The notes below the pieces were generated by a model that worked only from the letters and a program-made list of their open reading frames with translations, did no database searches and was not told the origin of the DNA. 64,000 bases of DNA, taken from the NCBI RefSeq assembly GCF_023701485.1, contig NZ_JAMQBK010000051.1, positions 1 through 64,000 on the forward strand. Direction: 5' to 3'. Positions 44,528 to 52,544 of this stretch are shown piece after piece. The DNA is from Aporhodopirellula aestuarii. GTDB taxonomy: Bacteria > Planctomycetota > Planctomycetia > Pirellulales > Pirellulaceae. Positions within the stretch are counted from its first letter, which is position 1; each line of letters starts with the position of its first letter. The translations under genes and the position numbers were made by a program.

Positions 44528-44953
44528 GATGAACGCACTGCGATCGGGATCGTGACGTCGGACCAATGCGAATCCGGTATCGAAACAAGTACTAGTCTCA
44601 CGGTGACACCGAACCACACGCAGCTCCAACCAAAACGTGGGCAAAACCAATCGCACCCGTTCCTTGGGGTACAGCTGAAACGGTGTCACGACGCCGCACG
44701 CGTCCTTGGAAAAGTCCTTCGTATAAACGCCAAAGAAACGCTTTTCCCGCTTGATCGAGGGCAATGGCCGATCAATCGACATCAACCCACGCATCCGTAC
44801 GATGCGCCGCTGCTTATCACGACGATCCGGATCGACGACTGCAACCACCCCGGTCTCAGTGAAAAATTCATTCCACTGTTCCGGAAGTTCGATATCCCAC
44901 GAAACTTGTTGAATCAGACCGGCATAGTGGACTGGATAATCGAAGTCCAACAT
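44501..44953 (-). CDS. PilZ-like domain protein
   Basis: 150 residues with the layout of a PilZ (c-di-GMP-binding) domain: an Arg-rich entry (RRDKQRRIVRMRG), a later KREKRFFGVYTKDFSKDACGVVT in which D-x-S-x-x-(A/C)-G fits the second signature, then beta strands RVRLVLPTFWLELRVVRC and DTGFALV. The RxxxR and D/NxSxxG signatures are approximate, so the call is moderate. Its ATG at 44953 lies within the last 40 bases of the HD-GYP gene in another frame, suggesting coupled translation; together they would form a c-di-GMP degradation/sensing pair. Confidence 0.6.
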   Translation of the reverse strand: MLDFDYPVHYAGLIQQVSWDIELPEQWNEFFTETGVVAVVDPDRRDKQRRIVRMRGLMSIDRPLPSIKREKRFFGVYTKDFSKDACGVVTPFQLYPKERVRLVLPTFWLELRVVRCHRETSTCFDTGFALVRRHDPDRSAFISGGNFLKV

Positions 44954-45867
44954 TTCACCATCTCCGGGTCGAGGGCATCACCACTTTGTCGCTCCAGCAA
45001 CTCGATTGCTTGAGGCCGCGTCATCGGTGTACGGTAAGGACGCTGACTGGTCACTGCTTCGTAAATATCGACGACCGCGCACAACCGCCCCCATGGATGG
45101 ATTTCGTCTCCGGCGCATCCCACTGGATATCCACCACCGTCGAGTCGCTCGTGATGCTGGTAAACCATCATCAACTGTGCTTCGGTTAAGTCCGCGCGGC
45201 CGGCGACCTGCCGAAACCCCGTCAGCGGGTGTTTCTTAATAACGCGAAACTCCTTCTCGTCCAAACGTCCGGGCTTGGTCAAAATTGCATCCGGAATTTC
45301 CAGCTTGCCGAGATCATGGAGCAATCCGCCGGCAATGACCAACTCCACATCCGCGGCCGAAAACCCTAATTCCGTGGCCAAAATCCCTGCGTAGTAGGCG
45401 ACATTGGCGCTGTGCGTGAATGTCGCGTAATCATGATTAAGCACGCGGAACAAGTCGCCTGCGGCAAAATCTTCCCGGGTAACGAGGCTCGCCGCGATCC
45501 CACTGAGCTGTGAAGCGGCATCGATCGTATCATCCGTATTCTTGCCTCGGAAACTCGTCTCCAAGACATCTAAAACGACTTCATTGAGCGCAGCAGAACG
45601 GTGCTCGTTGCTGACGCCGTCCCCATCCCCTGAGGCAACGTCTCGCAAATACTCTTGATACTGTGCCCGCGCTTCTCGCTCGATGAATAACTGATGCACC
45701 CCGCGCGATTTCAAGCGGTTCAGATCCTCCGGTGCCATCGGATATTCCGCACCACGATACAATTGTGCTCGATCTGATTTGTCGACACGACAATACAGAT
45801 CCGCACCAATCGCAGCCGTCGGCGAAAGCGTCGATACGCTTATGGCGATAAGGTCAGAAACGAACAT
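44914..45867 (-). CDS. HD-GYP domain phosphodiesterase
   Basis: A c-di-GMP phosphodiesterase-type protein of about 317 residues from the ATG at 45867. An alternative GTG at 45975 with GGAG five bases upstream would add 36 residues including a hydrophobic segment (VLTFVTYCWLVVSF), so a membrane-anchored form cannot be excluded. Residues 15-70 form a small N-terminal domain like those preceding HD-GYP modules. The HD-GYP core has HDLGK (metal ligand pair), HPLTGFR and HHERLDGGGYP, with DIYEAVTSQRPYR near the end; all expected landmarks are there. It overlaps the PilZ-like gene by 40 bases. Confidence 0.87.
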   Translation of the reverse strand: MFVSDLIAISVSTLSPTAAIGADLYCRVDKSDRAQLYRGAEYPMAPEDLNRLKSRGVHQLFIEREARAQYQEYLRDVASGDGDGVSNEHRSAALNEVVLDVLETSFRGKNTDDTIDAASQLSGIAASLVTREDFAAGDLFRVLNHDYATFTHSANVAYYAGILATELGFSAADVELVIAGGLLHDLGKLEIPDAILTKPGRLDEKEFRVIKKHPLTGFRQVAGRADLTEAQLMMVYQHHERLDGGGYPVGCAGDEIHPWGRLCAVVDIYEAVTSQRPYRTPMTRPQAIELLERQSGDALDPEMVKCWTSIIQSTMPV

Positions 45868-46247
45868 GGGGCATTTAAACGGAAAGAAACGATCCTGGAA
45901 GGAAACGACCAACCAACAATAGGTTACGAAGGTCAACACCATGACCTCTGTGACCAAATTCGACTTGTTTTTCACGGAAGCTCCGGAACTCCCCCTCTGC
46001 GGGGCCGGTCGAGATCCAAATCTACACCACTCGAAGTAACGATATCAGAAAAAAGTGGATTGTTTTCGATGGAAACCACATTTGTCGCACCCGCAGAATC
46101 AGTGCGATCGGTCCCTTCGATGGCAGCCTTGCGCGTTCATCGGTGAAAACTCACTTTTGCGCCGTTACCGCTTACTCCAAAGACGCACAAACTTCGCTAC
46201 CATTGGCGCATTCTCATGCCCCAACCTGAATAGGCCTCATTAACGCC

Positions 46248-47447
46248 ATGCCTGATTTCTATCAACACGATGTAATCACGACGATCCACGATCTTCGCAG
46301 CGCCAGCTTGGAAAACCTCGAGACGATGCTGCGTGAGTCAACGCAAAAGCAGAAAATCGGACTGGTTCTGCCGGTCACGGCATCTGACATGCGTGCCGCA
46401 CCGTTTTCGAAGATCCTCAGCGAATTGGAACAAGCCGACTACATCGGCTCGATTGTCGTCAGCCTCGGGGTCGCACCGGACCAAGCCGACTACGACGAAA
46501 CCTGCCAAAAAATTGCTCCACTGGGTGAGCGGGCAAAAGTCTTGTGGACCGATGGTCCGGCCGTTCAATCGCTCTATGACGAACTAATCAGTGCGGACAT
46601 CCCTCTGGCAACGCCCGGTAAAGGTCGGAGCGTTTGGACGGCATTCGGCTACCTACTCGACGACCCCAACATCGAAACATTCGTGCTTCACGATTGCGAT
46701 ATCGTCGACTACGACCGCCAATTGTTGGCCCGCCTTTGCCTGCCCATGGTGCACCCGAGTCTGGACTTCGAGTTCTGCAAAGCCTATTACGCGCGTGTCA
46801 CTGATCGCATGCACGGCCGCGTGGTACGGCTGCTCGTTGCACCCCTGTTGCGTGCGTTGATTCAATGTTTCCCCGAAAACCAATTTGTGCGTTTTCTCGG
46901 CAACTTCCGTTACCCGCTCTCCGGTGAATTCTCGTTAACACGCAACCTCGCCCGTAGCAACCGCGTCGCCAGCGACTGGGGGCTCGAAGTCGGAACACTC
47001 GCGGAAGTCTACCGGAACACGTCGCTAAAGCGGGTCTGCCAAGTCGACTTGGCTTGCCTCTACGAGCACAAACACCAAGAGATGTCGATCAACGATTCCC
47101 AACGGGGACTCATGAAAATGGCACTCGACATCCTCACCACCATCTATCGCACACTCGCCAGCCAGGGCATTGTGCTAAGCCACTCGACCTTCGTGACCCT
47201 GCGGGCGTCATTCCTGCGAATCGCACAAGACTGCATCCGGCAATACGCCGCCGACGCACGTGTTAATTCACTCAACTACAACCGGCACGACGAAGAAGCC
47301 GCGATCGAAGCGTTCGCGCAGTGTGTGACTCAGGCGGGAGAGATTTTCTCTAACGATCCGAGCGGAAACCCAGCGATCCCGAACTGGACCCGCATCCGAG
47401 CGGCCTTCCCCGACTTCCCTAACCGCTTGCGTGAAACGGTTGGTTAA
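46248..47447 (+). CDS. GT81-like glycosyltransferase, glucosyl-3-phosphoglycerate synthase-like
   Basis: 399 residues with a GT-A fold. LPVTASDMRAAPFSKILSEL is an opening typical of glucosyl/mannosyl-3-phosphoglycerate synthases, and the metal-binding DxD-like motif is in FVLHDCDIVDYD at about 145-156. Further conserved parts are RYPLSGEFSL and DWGLEVGTLAEVYRN. These enzymes use NDP-sugar and 3-phosphoglycerate to make precursors of glucosylglycerate-type compatible solutes, a role that fits a marine organism. No phosphatase (GpgP/MpgP) gene is adjacent. The specific activity is inferred; the glycosyltransferase call is firm. Confidence 0.82.
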   Translation: MPDFYQHDVITTIHDLRSASLENLETMLRESTQKQKIGLVLPVTASDMRAAPFSKILSELEQADYIGSIVVSLGVAPDQADYDETCQKIAPLGERAKVLWTDGPAVQSLYDELISADIPLATPGKGRSVWTAFGYLLDDPNIETFVLHDCDIVDYDRQLLARLCLPMVHPSLDFEFCKAYYARVTDRMHGRVVRLLVAPLLRALIQCFPENQFVRFLGNFRYPLSGEFSLTRNLARSNRVASDWGLEVGTLAEVYRNTSLKRVCQVDLACLYEHKHQEMSINDSQRGLMKMALDILTTIYRTLASQGIVLSHSTFVTLRASFLRIAQDCIRQYAADARVNSLNYNRHDEEAAIEAFAQCVTQAGEIFSNDPSGNPAIPNWTRIRAAFPDFPNRLRETVG

Positions 47448-47466
47448 CACGCGAGCCTGCATCCGC

Positions 47467-47507
47467 GTCGCCGCGGCCTTCATTCTCTGATAGGGCCGTT
47501 GGGCGAC
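47467..47507. terminator. nested hairpin in the convergent gap before pgsW
   Basis: GTCGCC (47467-47472) pairs with GGCGAC (47502-47507), and CGGCC (47474-47478) with GGCCG (47494-47498) inside it. It starts 20 bases after the glycosyltransferase stop, in the 196-base gap between two converging genes. No U tract. Confidence 0.45.
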
Positions 47508-47643
47508 TCGCGGCCGGTTGCTCTATCAATCCAGCACGCACGCGAATAATCGCAACTGTCCGATCGGTGGTGAGACTTCCCAGAGTTCCTACTTGGAAAT
47601 CCCTGGTGAAACCCACCACCTCATTTCATTGTCGCTAGGCTCG

Positions 47644-48930
47644 CTACACCATCCACTGCGGCTGCGATTTGGCGTCGTCGCCAAACCAACCGCGTTTCTT
47701 TCCTGCATCGACAAGTCGTGCGGGAGGGCGGACGACTAGCAACGTCGCCAACAGGATGAAAACGATCCCGGCGATGGCGAGTGGTCGGCGCATGTCGGCG
47801 ATCACGTACACACCCCCTTCGCCTGGGCGGATGATCTCGGTCGAAGCGACCGGCAATCCGTATTGTTTGGCGAGTTTGACGGCGTTGATCATGTTAATGA
47901 CCGGGACTCCGGACGACAGAAAACGCGTCGCAACGCAATCGGTCGCGGTCGCCGCAGCTGCTTCACCGGTCGGATCCTCAGCAGATGGCGTCCCCGCCTT
48001 GCGTGTGGCCGCGGTCACCTTGTTCAACCCCAACAGGTTACGAGGGTGAAATGACGACATTGGACGAATCACACCTTCACCGAGCACGTCGTTACCGATC
48101 GTTCCGCCTACCGACGCGTCACCACCACCAACGTTGATGTAGACCGCGTAGGTTTCATCTTCGACGGCCTGCGAGTAAACCATCATACGACGCTCGATCG
48201 CGTCGTCGTCGCTCACGCTATCCATCAACGGCAACCCGCTGCGTGCAATCGACGCTTCGAGGATTTCCCGGGTGTCGTCGCTCATGCCAGCGGCGCGGTC
48301 TTGGAAACCACCGCGGGAGATCATTTCACTGCGATGACGAATGATGCCTTGGTCGAATAACAATTTCTCCATGTCCGGCCACATCAGGTCGGGTGAGTTC
48401 GCACCAAACTGGCTCGACGCCGCACTGCTGATGATCACCGGACGCAAATCCATGGCTTCTGCTGCGGCATACACCGCGATATTGAGTGCTGGGAACGAAC
48501 CGGTGCAACCAATCGCGATTCGGTCGCCAGGCCGCACTCCCGCTTCGATCAGCAGCCGCATCGCCACGGCGGCAAAGTTCGGGTTGACGCTAGTCAATTT
48601 TGCATCGAGGTGTCCGGGGAGGCTGGTCACCAACGACATCGAGGGCCCCACCATGCCGGTGTCGGCTGGGTCGTGGATATCGAGCATCCGGTGCCCCAAT
48701 ACCACACGCTTGCAATGGATCGCGTCGAACGCGTCTTGAGCTTGCTCCGAAGCCCGCAACATGCGGTCTTCGACATCAGGCACCTGCATCGCCGTACCCG
48801 CCCAACTTTCGAGCGCGGCCCAACGACTCGGCATGTTCCGCAGCGTGATCACGACCACAACGGACAACGCCGCGAGAAACAACAACGAGCCCGAAGAGAT
48901 TTTCTGAGGCCGGTAATACAGCTTTTTCAT
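47644..48930 (-). CDS. pgsW: poly-gamma-glutamate system protein PgsW-like
   Basis: 428 residues. One N-terminal membrane helix (SGSLLFLAALSVVVVITL) and a second near the C-terminus (PLAIAGIVFILLATLLVVRPP) flank a large soluble domain with Gly-rich GDRIAIGCTGSFPALN and VYINVGGGDASVGGTIGNDVLGEG motifs. The sequence matches what I know of the poly-gamma-glutamate system protein family found next to PgsB and PgsC homologues; its biochemical role is not established. It follows pgsC by 100 bases on the same strand as the last gene of the group. Confidence 0.82.
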   Translation of the reverse strand: MKKLYYRPQKISSGSLLFLAALSVVVVITLRNMPSRWAALESWAGTAMQVPDVEDRMLRASEQAQDAFDAIHCKRVVLGHRMLDIHDPADTGMVGPSMSLVTSLPGHLDAKLTSVNPNFAAVAMRLLIEAGVRPGDRIAIGCTGSFPALNIAVYAAAEAMDLRPVIISSAASSQFGANSPDLMWPDMEKLLFDQGIIRHRSEMISRGGFQDRAAGMSDDTREILEASIARSGLPLMDSVSDDDAIERRMMVYSQAVEDETYAVYINVGGGDASVGGTIGNDVLGEGVIRPMSSFHPRNLLGLNKVTAATRKAGTPSAEDPTGEAAAATATDCVATRFLSSGVPVINMINAVKLAKQYGLPVASTEIIRPGEGGVYVIADMRRPLAIAGIVFILLATLLVVRPPARLVDAGKKRGWFGDDAKSQPQWMV

Positions 48931-49030
48931 GTTCCGTGTATTTGTTTATGTCATTCAAACAGCAAAAAAATCCAACCACCCACACCCAGCCTCGTCCGAT
49001 CACGGACGACCCGAGTGTCTAACATCACCC

Positions 49031-49537
49031 TCACGCCAAGTGCGTGACACCAATCGCGACAAGCGTCAAATGAACCAACGCGGTAGCGATCACCAGCGGA
49101 GAAAGCGTTTGCACGACTCCGCTTCGTGCGATCCAAAGAGCCACCAAGCCAGGGATGACGAACCCGATCACGGTCATATTTTGCATCCAAGCCAGCGAGC
49201 CCGATGCGGCCGTCGCAACATCACCCGTCAGCGACATACTCACGCCGGGCCAAACCATCTCGAGTACCGCCCGGAGCGTTGCAGCAACTGCGAACCCAAA
49301 CACCATGGTCAACACCACGCGGCGACGACCAAACAAGATCGCGTAACGATCGACCTCATGAACCAACCAAGCCGTCAGCAACGCCGCGATAATCGTGGCG
49401 ATAATGGTCAGCGGTTGGTCAAACGAAAGAGCGAGATAGCCGGGAACGATCATCCCGCCGACGCTTAAACCGAAAGCCTCGGTAAACAGCAAACTGACGA
49501 CCAAGCCGATGCCGATCGACAATGCAAGCCACTCCAT
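49031..49537 (-). CDS. pgsC: poly-gamma-glutamate biosynthesis protein PgsC/CapC
   Basis: 168-residue polytopic membrane protein with about five helices (MEWLALSIGIGLVVSLLF, GMIVPGYLALSF, LTIIATIIAALLTAWLV, VVLTMVFGFAVAATLRA, VIGFVIPGLVALWIA). The conserved PgsC patterns TEAFGLSVGGMIVPGYLAL and GRRRVVLTM are recognisable. It is thought to form the polymer-synthesising complex with PgsB. Its ATG is one base past the pgsB stop, so the two are translated together. Confidence 0.92.
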   Translation of the reverse strand: MEWLALSIGIGLVVSLLFTEAFGLSVGGMIVPGYLALSFDQPLTIIATIIAALLTAWLVHEVDRYAILFGRRRVVLTMVFGFAVAATLRAVLEMVWPGVSMSLTGDVATAASGSLAWMQNMTVIGFVIPGLVALWIARSGVVQTLSPLVIATALVHLTLVAIGVTHLA

Positions 49538-49538
49538 C

Positions 49539-50936
49539 TCAGACCATCTCCATCACACGAACAGGAGCCGATTCGGGACGTTGAAATCGCTCCCACCCGT
49601 CTTTTTTCTCAAAGTAATCTGCCAAAGCCATCCCAGGGCCGGCGATGTTACCGACTCCCATTAGCAGCATTCCGGAGGATTGTTCTTGAACGACATTTGC
49701 CGCTGGCACGACCGATTCCGCGGCGGCTTCGGCGCGATGGGTTCCGCCATCGGCTTGCCACGTGACAGGCACGTCTGCGTTGTTGGTCGTAGCGGAGTTC
49801 GCATAGCGAGCTTGGGTAGTCTTGCTCTCGGCCTCAAACGACTCATGCAACATCGTGACGACTTCGTCACCCGTTGCGTTGCCCAAGCAGAGGATCCGGT
49901 TCTGGTCGATACCGCCCTTGAGCAACCGTCGCAGGAACACGTCCGTACCCGAACCAATAATCACCACGCGGTCGTACTTCCGCCAATGAACGCAAGCGTC
50001 CGCCATCGTTACCGAGCGGTCGATGCGGTCGACACGGCAGTTCATGACCAGCACGCGGCGGGTGACGCCGGGGAAATAATCGTAGGCGGCGTCCCAGATA
50101 CGCGTTGTCGATTCGGGGTCGTTCGCGGCGAACGCGTTGACGAAGTGCCACGAATCACCATACACGGTTTGTTGGTGCACACGCATCGCACCCGGGTCCG
50201 GTTGAGCCGCCCACATGCCACGCAGTGCCACATCTCGGGCGACACCCATTTGTTCGCAAACAGCCAGCGAGAGGGCAACGTTTTCGGCGTGCTCAAGGTA
50301 TGAGAACTGAGCCAACTCCTCCGGAGTCACCGTCGCAGAGTCTTCGGCTGTGATGTTACGCATGCTCGAACCACGGTCGGCACAAGCGGCATTCATCACC
50401 TGCAAAGAGTCGTTACGATCCTCGGCCGTGAGCAACGTCCCGCCGACGGGAACAGTCGCCGACAAGGCACGAGCGACGTCGAGCCGGGTCGGTCCCATCA
50501 CATCGAGGTGATCGGCACGAGCATTCGTGATCACACCGTGGGTCGAACGAACGAGCTTCAGTTCGCAAACCGATTGCAGCAACGGTTGCAATGCCATGCA
50601 CTCGATCACAAGCGCCTCGGCACCCTCGGCGACAGCCGTTTTGACAATCCGTTTTTGCTCGATCACGTTGGCACGATCAGGACGGAAGATCGGCAATTCC
50701 CGACCGTCGTCGAAGATCATCCTCGCCAACGTGCCTGTGGTCTTTGCACAAGTCCGAATCCCTCCGGCTCGCAATCCTGCAGCGATTAAGCGGGTAACGG
50801 AAGACTTGCCTCGAGTTCCATTAACGTGAATCCGATAAGGAATCTTCTCGAGCTGGCGACGATACCACCATGCTTCCAACAAGGCAACCAAGCCTACGAT
50901 GACGGCAACCGCCACCAATGCAACCAAGCCGTTCAC
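49539..50936 (-). CDS. pgsB: poly-gamma-glutamate synthase subunit PgsB/CapB
   Basis: Mur-ligase-like, ATP-dependent amide ligase of about 465 residues. The start is probably GTG at 50936, which opens a single membrane helix (LVALVAVAVIVGLVALLEAWWYRR); an upstream frame to 51050 lacks family character. The P-loop is VNGTRGKSS at 38-46. Further PgsB landmarks are IRTCAKTTGTLARMIFDDG, ECMALQP and TNARADHLDVMGP. In Bacillus, PgsBCA make poly-gamma-glutamate capsule or released polymer. No pgsA (CapA) or pgsE homologue lies in the window; pgsW is present instead. A long leader region precedes the gene. Confidence 0.92.
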   Translation of the reverse strand: MNGLVALVAVAVIVGLVALLEAWWYRRQLEKIPYRIHVNGTRGKSSVTRLIAAGLRAGGIRTCAKTTGTLARMIFDDGRELPIFRPDRANVIEQKRIVKTAVAEGAEALVIECMALQPLLQSVCELKLVRSTHGVITNARADHLDVMGPTRLDVARALSATVPVGGTLLTAEDRNDSLQVMNAACADRGSSMRNITAEDSATVTPEELAQFSYLEHAENVALSLAVCEQMGVARDVALRGMWAAQPDPGAMRVHQQTVYGDSWHFVNAFAANDPESTTRIWDAAYDYFPGVTRRVLVMNCRVDRIDRSVTMADACVHWRKYDRVVIIGSGTDVFLRRLLKGGIDQNRILCLGNATGDEVVTMLHESFEAESKTTQARYANSATTNNADVPVTWQADGGTHRAEAAAESVVPAANVVQEQSSGMLLMGVGNIAGPGMALADYFEKKDGWERFQRPESAPVRVMEMV

Positions 50937-51671
50937 AGACGGTTCTCTTTCGACGTGAGGAGAAACTACAGTTCGCTCGATCCAATGCCAACAGAGGCAG
51001 AGGGGGAAAATCGAACAACTTTGCGTGACAGATCCAATGATTCGCTGCAATCCAACAGCGGATCCATGACTAGGTGTGTAAAACGCTTACCGTCTACCAC
51101 ATGGTTTCGCTCTATCGGTCTGCTGTCCAAACACCAGGGTGCATGACATCCGACCGATCTGCGGTGAACCTAACTAGGTTGGGAGCGTGTCGTTTTAGCT
51201 GTGAAAAGGATCGACGAACCGAGGCAGCTAGGCTCGATGTGTGTTCGTCGACAACGCGAGAATTATTCTATCTGTTCGGTCTGAGTAAAGACCGATACGC
51301 AAGAATTTTTCGCCAAACACCCAAAGGCGTCCGGCCAGCCATTGTATCGCCACAACGGCACATGCAGCTTCACTAAAAAGTTCGCAACATATTGACGCAG
51401 GTTCACTTTTTCTCCAAGAAGGCAATCGGATCTCGCCAGTTTCAACAGCCGGAGAACAAACCCATCCAATTGGCTGATTTACCGTCATATCGTAGGAATT
51501 GCGTCCAAGCTTCAACCGCCGATCTCTTGCCACTGACGCACGAGATCTTGGCAACCTCAGCTTGAGTTCGCGTGAACCCAAATCCTCTCTTTGCAACGGG
51601 AACGTGTTACCGACGGACGCGTTACAAACACCGCAAGTTGCCGCACCTACGTAAGCGTTAGGTCGTTGCAT
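50937..51671. promoter_or_regulatory. 735-bp leader region upstream of pgsB
   Basis: No convincing gene. It contains a perfect 7-bp hairpin TCGGTCT-GAGTAA-AGACCGA at 51276-51295 and a nearby AT-rich palindrome AGAATTATTCT. Open frames here, the longest about 147 codons on the minus strand, have no homology-like features. Likely holds the pgs promoter and perhaps an untranslated regulatory leader. Confidence 0.45.
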
Positions 51672-52493
51672 TCACTTGGTGGCGCACTTGCCGAGCGTTT
51701 TGGCGTCGACGGATTCCTCAAAACGCTCAATCGACGCAGCGAGGCCGTTTTCATCGCTTTCCACGATCGCCCCACACAACCGCACATCTCGGGTGGCGAC
51801 GTGAAAGTGGCATGGCTCGAACGTGAGCGTTGTTTTGGTAACCCGCCCGACGTCGCGCCCGATGACGCTGTCGTACGGCCCACACATGCCGACATCACAC
51901 TGCATTGCTGTCCCACCCGCCATCACATGAGCGTCGGCCGTCGGAACATGCGTATGGGTCCCCAACACCGCCGAAACGCGCCCATCGAGGTATCGGGCGA
52001 GCGTCTGCTTGTCTCCCGTCGCCTCGGCATGCATATCGACCACGATCGCATCGGTGTGGCCCTCCATTTCTTCGAGAGCACGATCCACCGCGGTAAACGG
52101 GCAATCCACCGGTCGCATGAAGACCCGCCCGAGGATTGAGATCACGCCGAGTCGACCGGCTGGGGTGGGCACGATGACCCAAGTTCGCCCAGCGGCGTCG
52201 GTGGGATAATTCGCCGGCTTCACGATCCGATCACTCTCCTTGAGGATCGGAATGATCTCGGCGCGGCGATAGATATGGTCCCCCATCGTGACCGCGTCGA
52301 CGCCCGCATCGATCAGCCGCCGATACTGGCGTGGCATCAGGCCGGCACCATCGGCAGCGTTCTCCGCGTTCACAATGACCGCATCGAGCGAATGCTTTTC
52401 TTTTAGATCGCGGGTTCGCGCCAGGACCGCAGAATAGCCTGGCTTACCAACGACATCGCCAAGAAACAAGAATCGCACTGGTGTCCATCCCAA
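51672..52493 (-). CDS. YmdB-family metallophosphoesterase
   Basis: 273 residues with the binuclear-metal pattern of the TIGR00282/YmdB family: FLFLGDVVGKPG, VIVNAENAADGAG, VTMGDHIYRR, VVDMHAEATGDKQ and GTHTHVPTADAHVMAGGTA. Members are 2',3'-cyclic-nucleotide phosphodiesterases in Bacillus, linked to biofilm and motility control; the activity here is inferred. The ATG at 52493 may give a five-residue extension over a GTG at 52478. It lies 51 bases downstream of the S1-domain gene on the same strand. Confidence 0.92.
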   Translation of the reverse strand: MGWTPVRFLFLGDVVGKPGYSAVLARTRDLKEKHSLDAVIVNAENAADGAGLMPRQYRRLIDAGVDAVTMGDHIYRRAEIIPILKESDRIVKPANYPTDAAGRTWVIVPTPAGRLGVISILGRVFMRPVDCPFTAVDRALEEMEGHTDAIVVDMHAEATGDKQTLARYLDGRVSAVLGTHTHVPTADAHVMAGGTAMQCDVGMCGPYDSVIGRDVGRVTKTTLTFEPCHFHVATRDVRLCGAIVESDENGLAASIERFEESVDAKTLGKCATK

Positions 52494-52544
52494 ACCATTC
52501 GCCCGAAAGCGGAAATCAGAACATTACCACGACAAACACGCCAA

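Noticed and set aside
51228-51671. 147-codon minus-strand frame between YmdB and pgsB
   Set aside because: Translation is compositionally random-looking, with no start signal or homology-like motif; probably part of the leader region.
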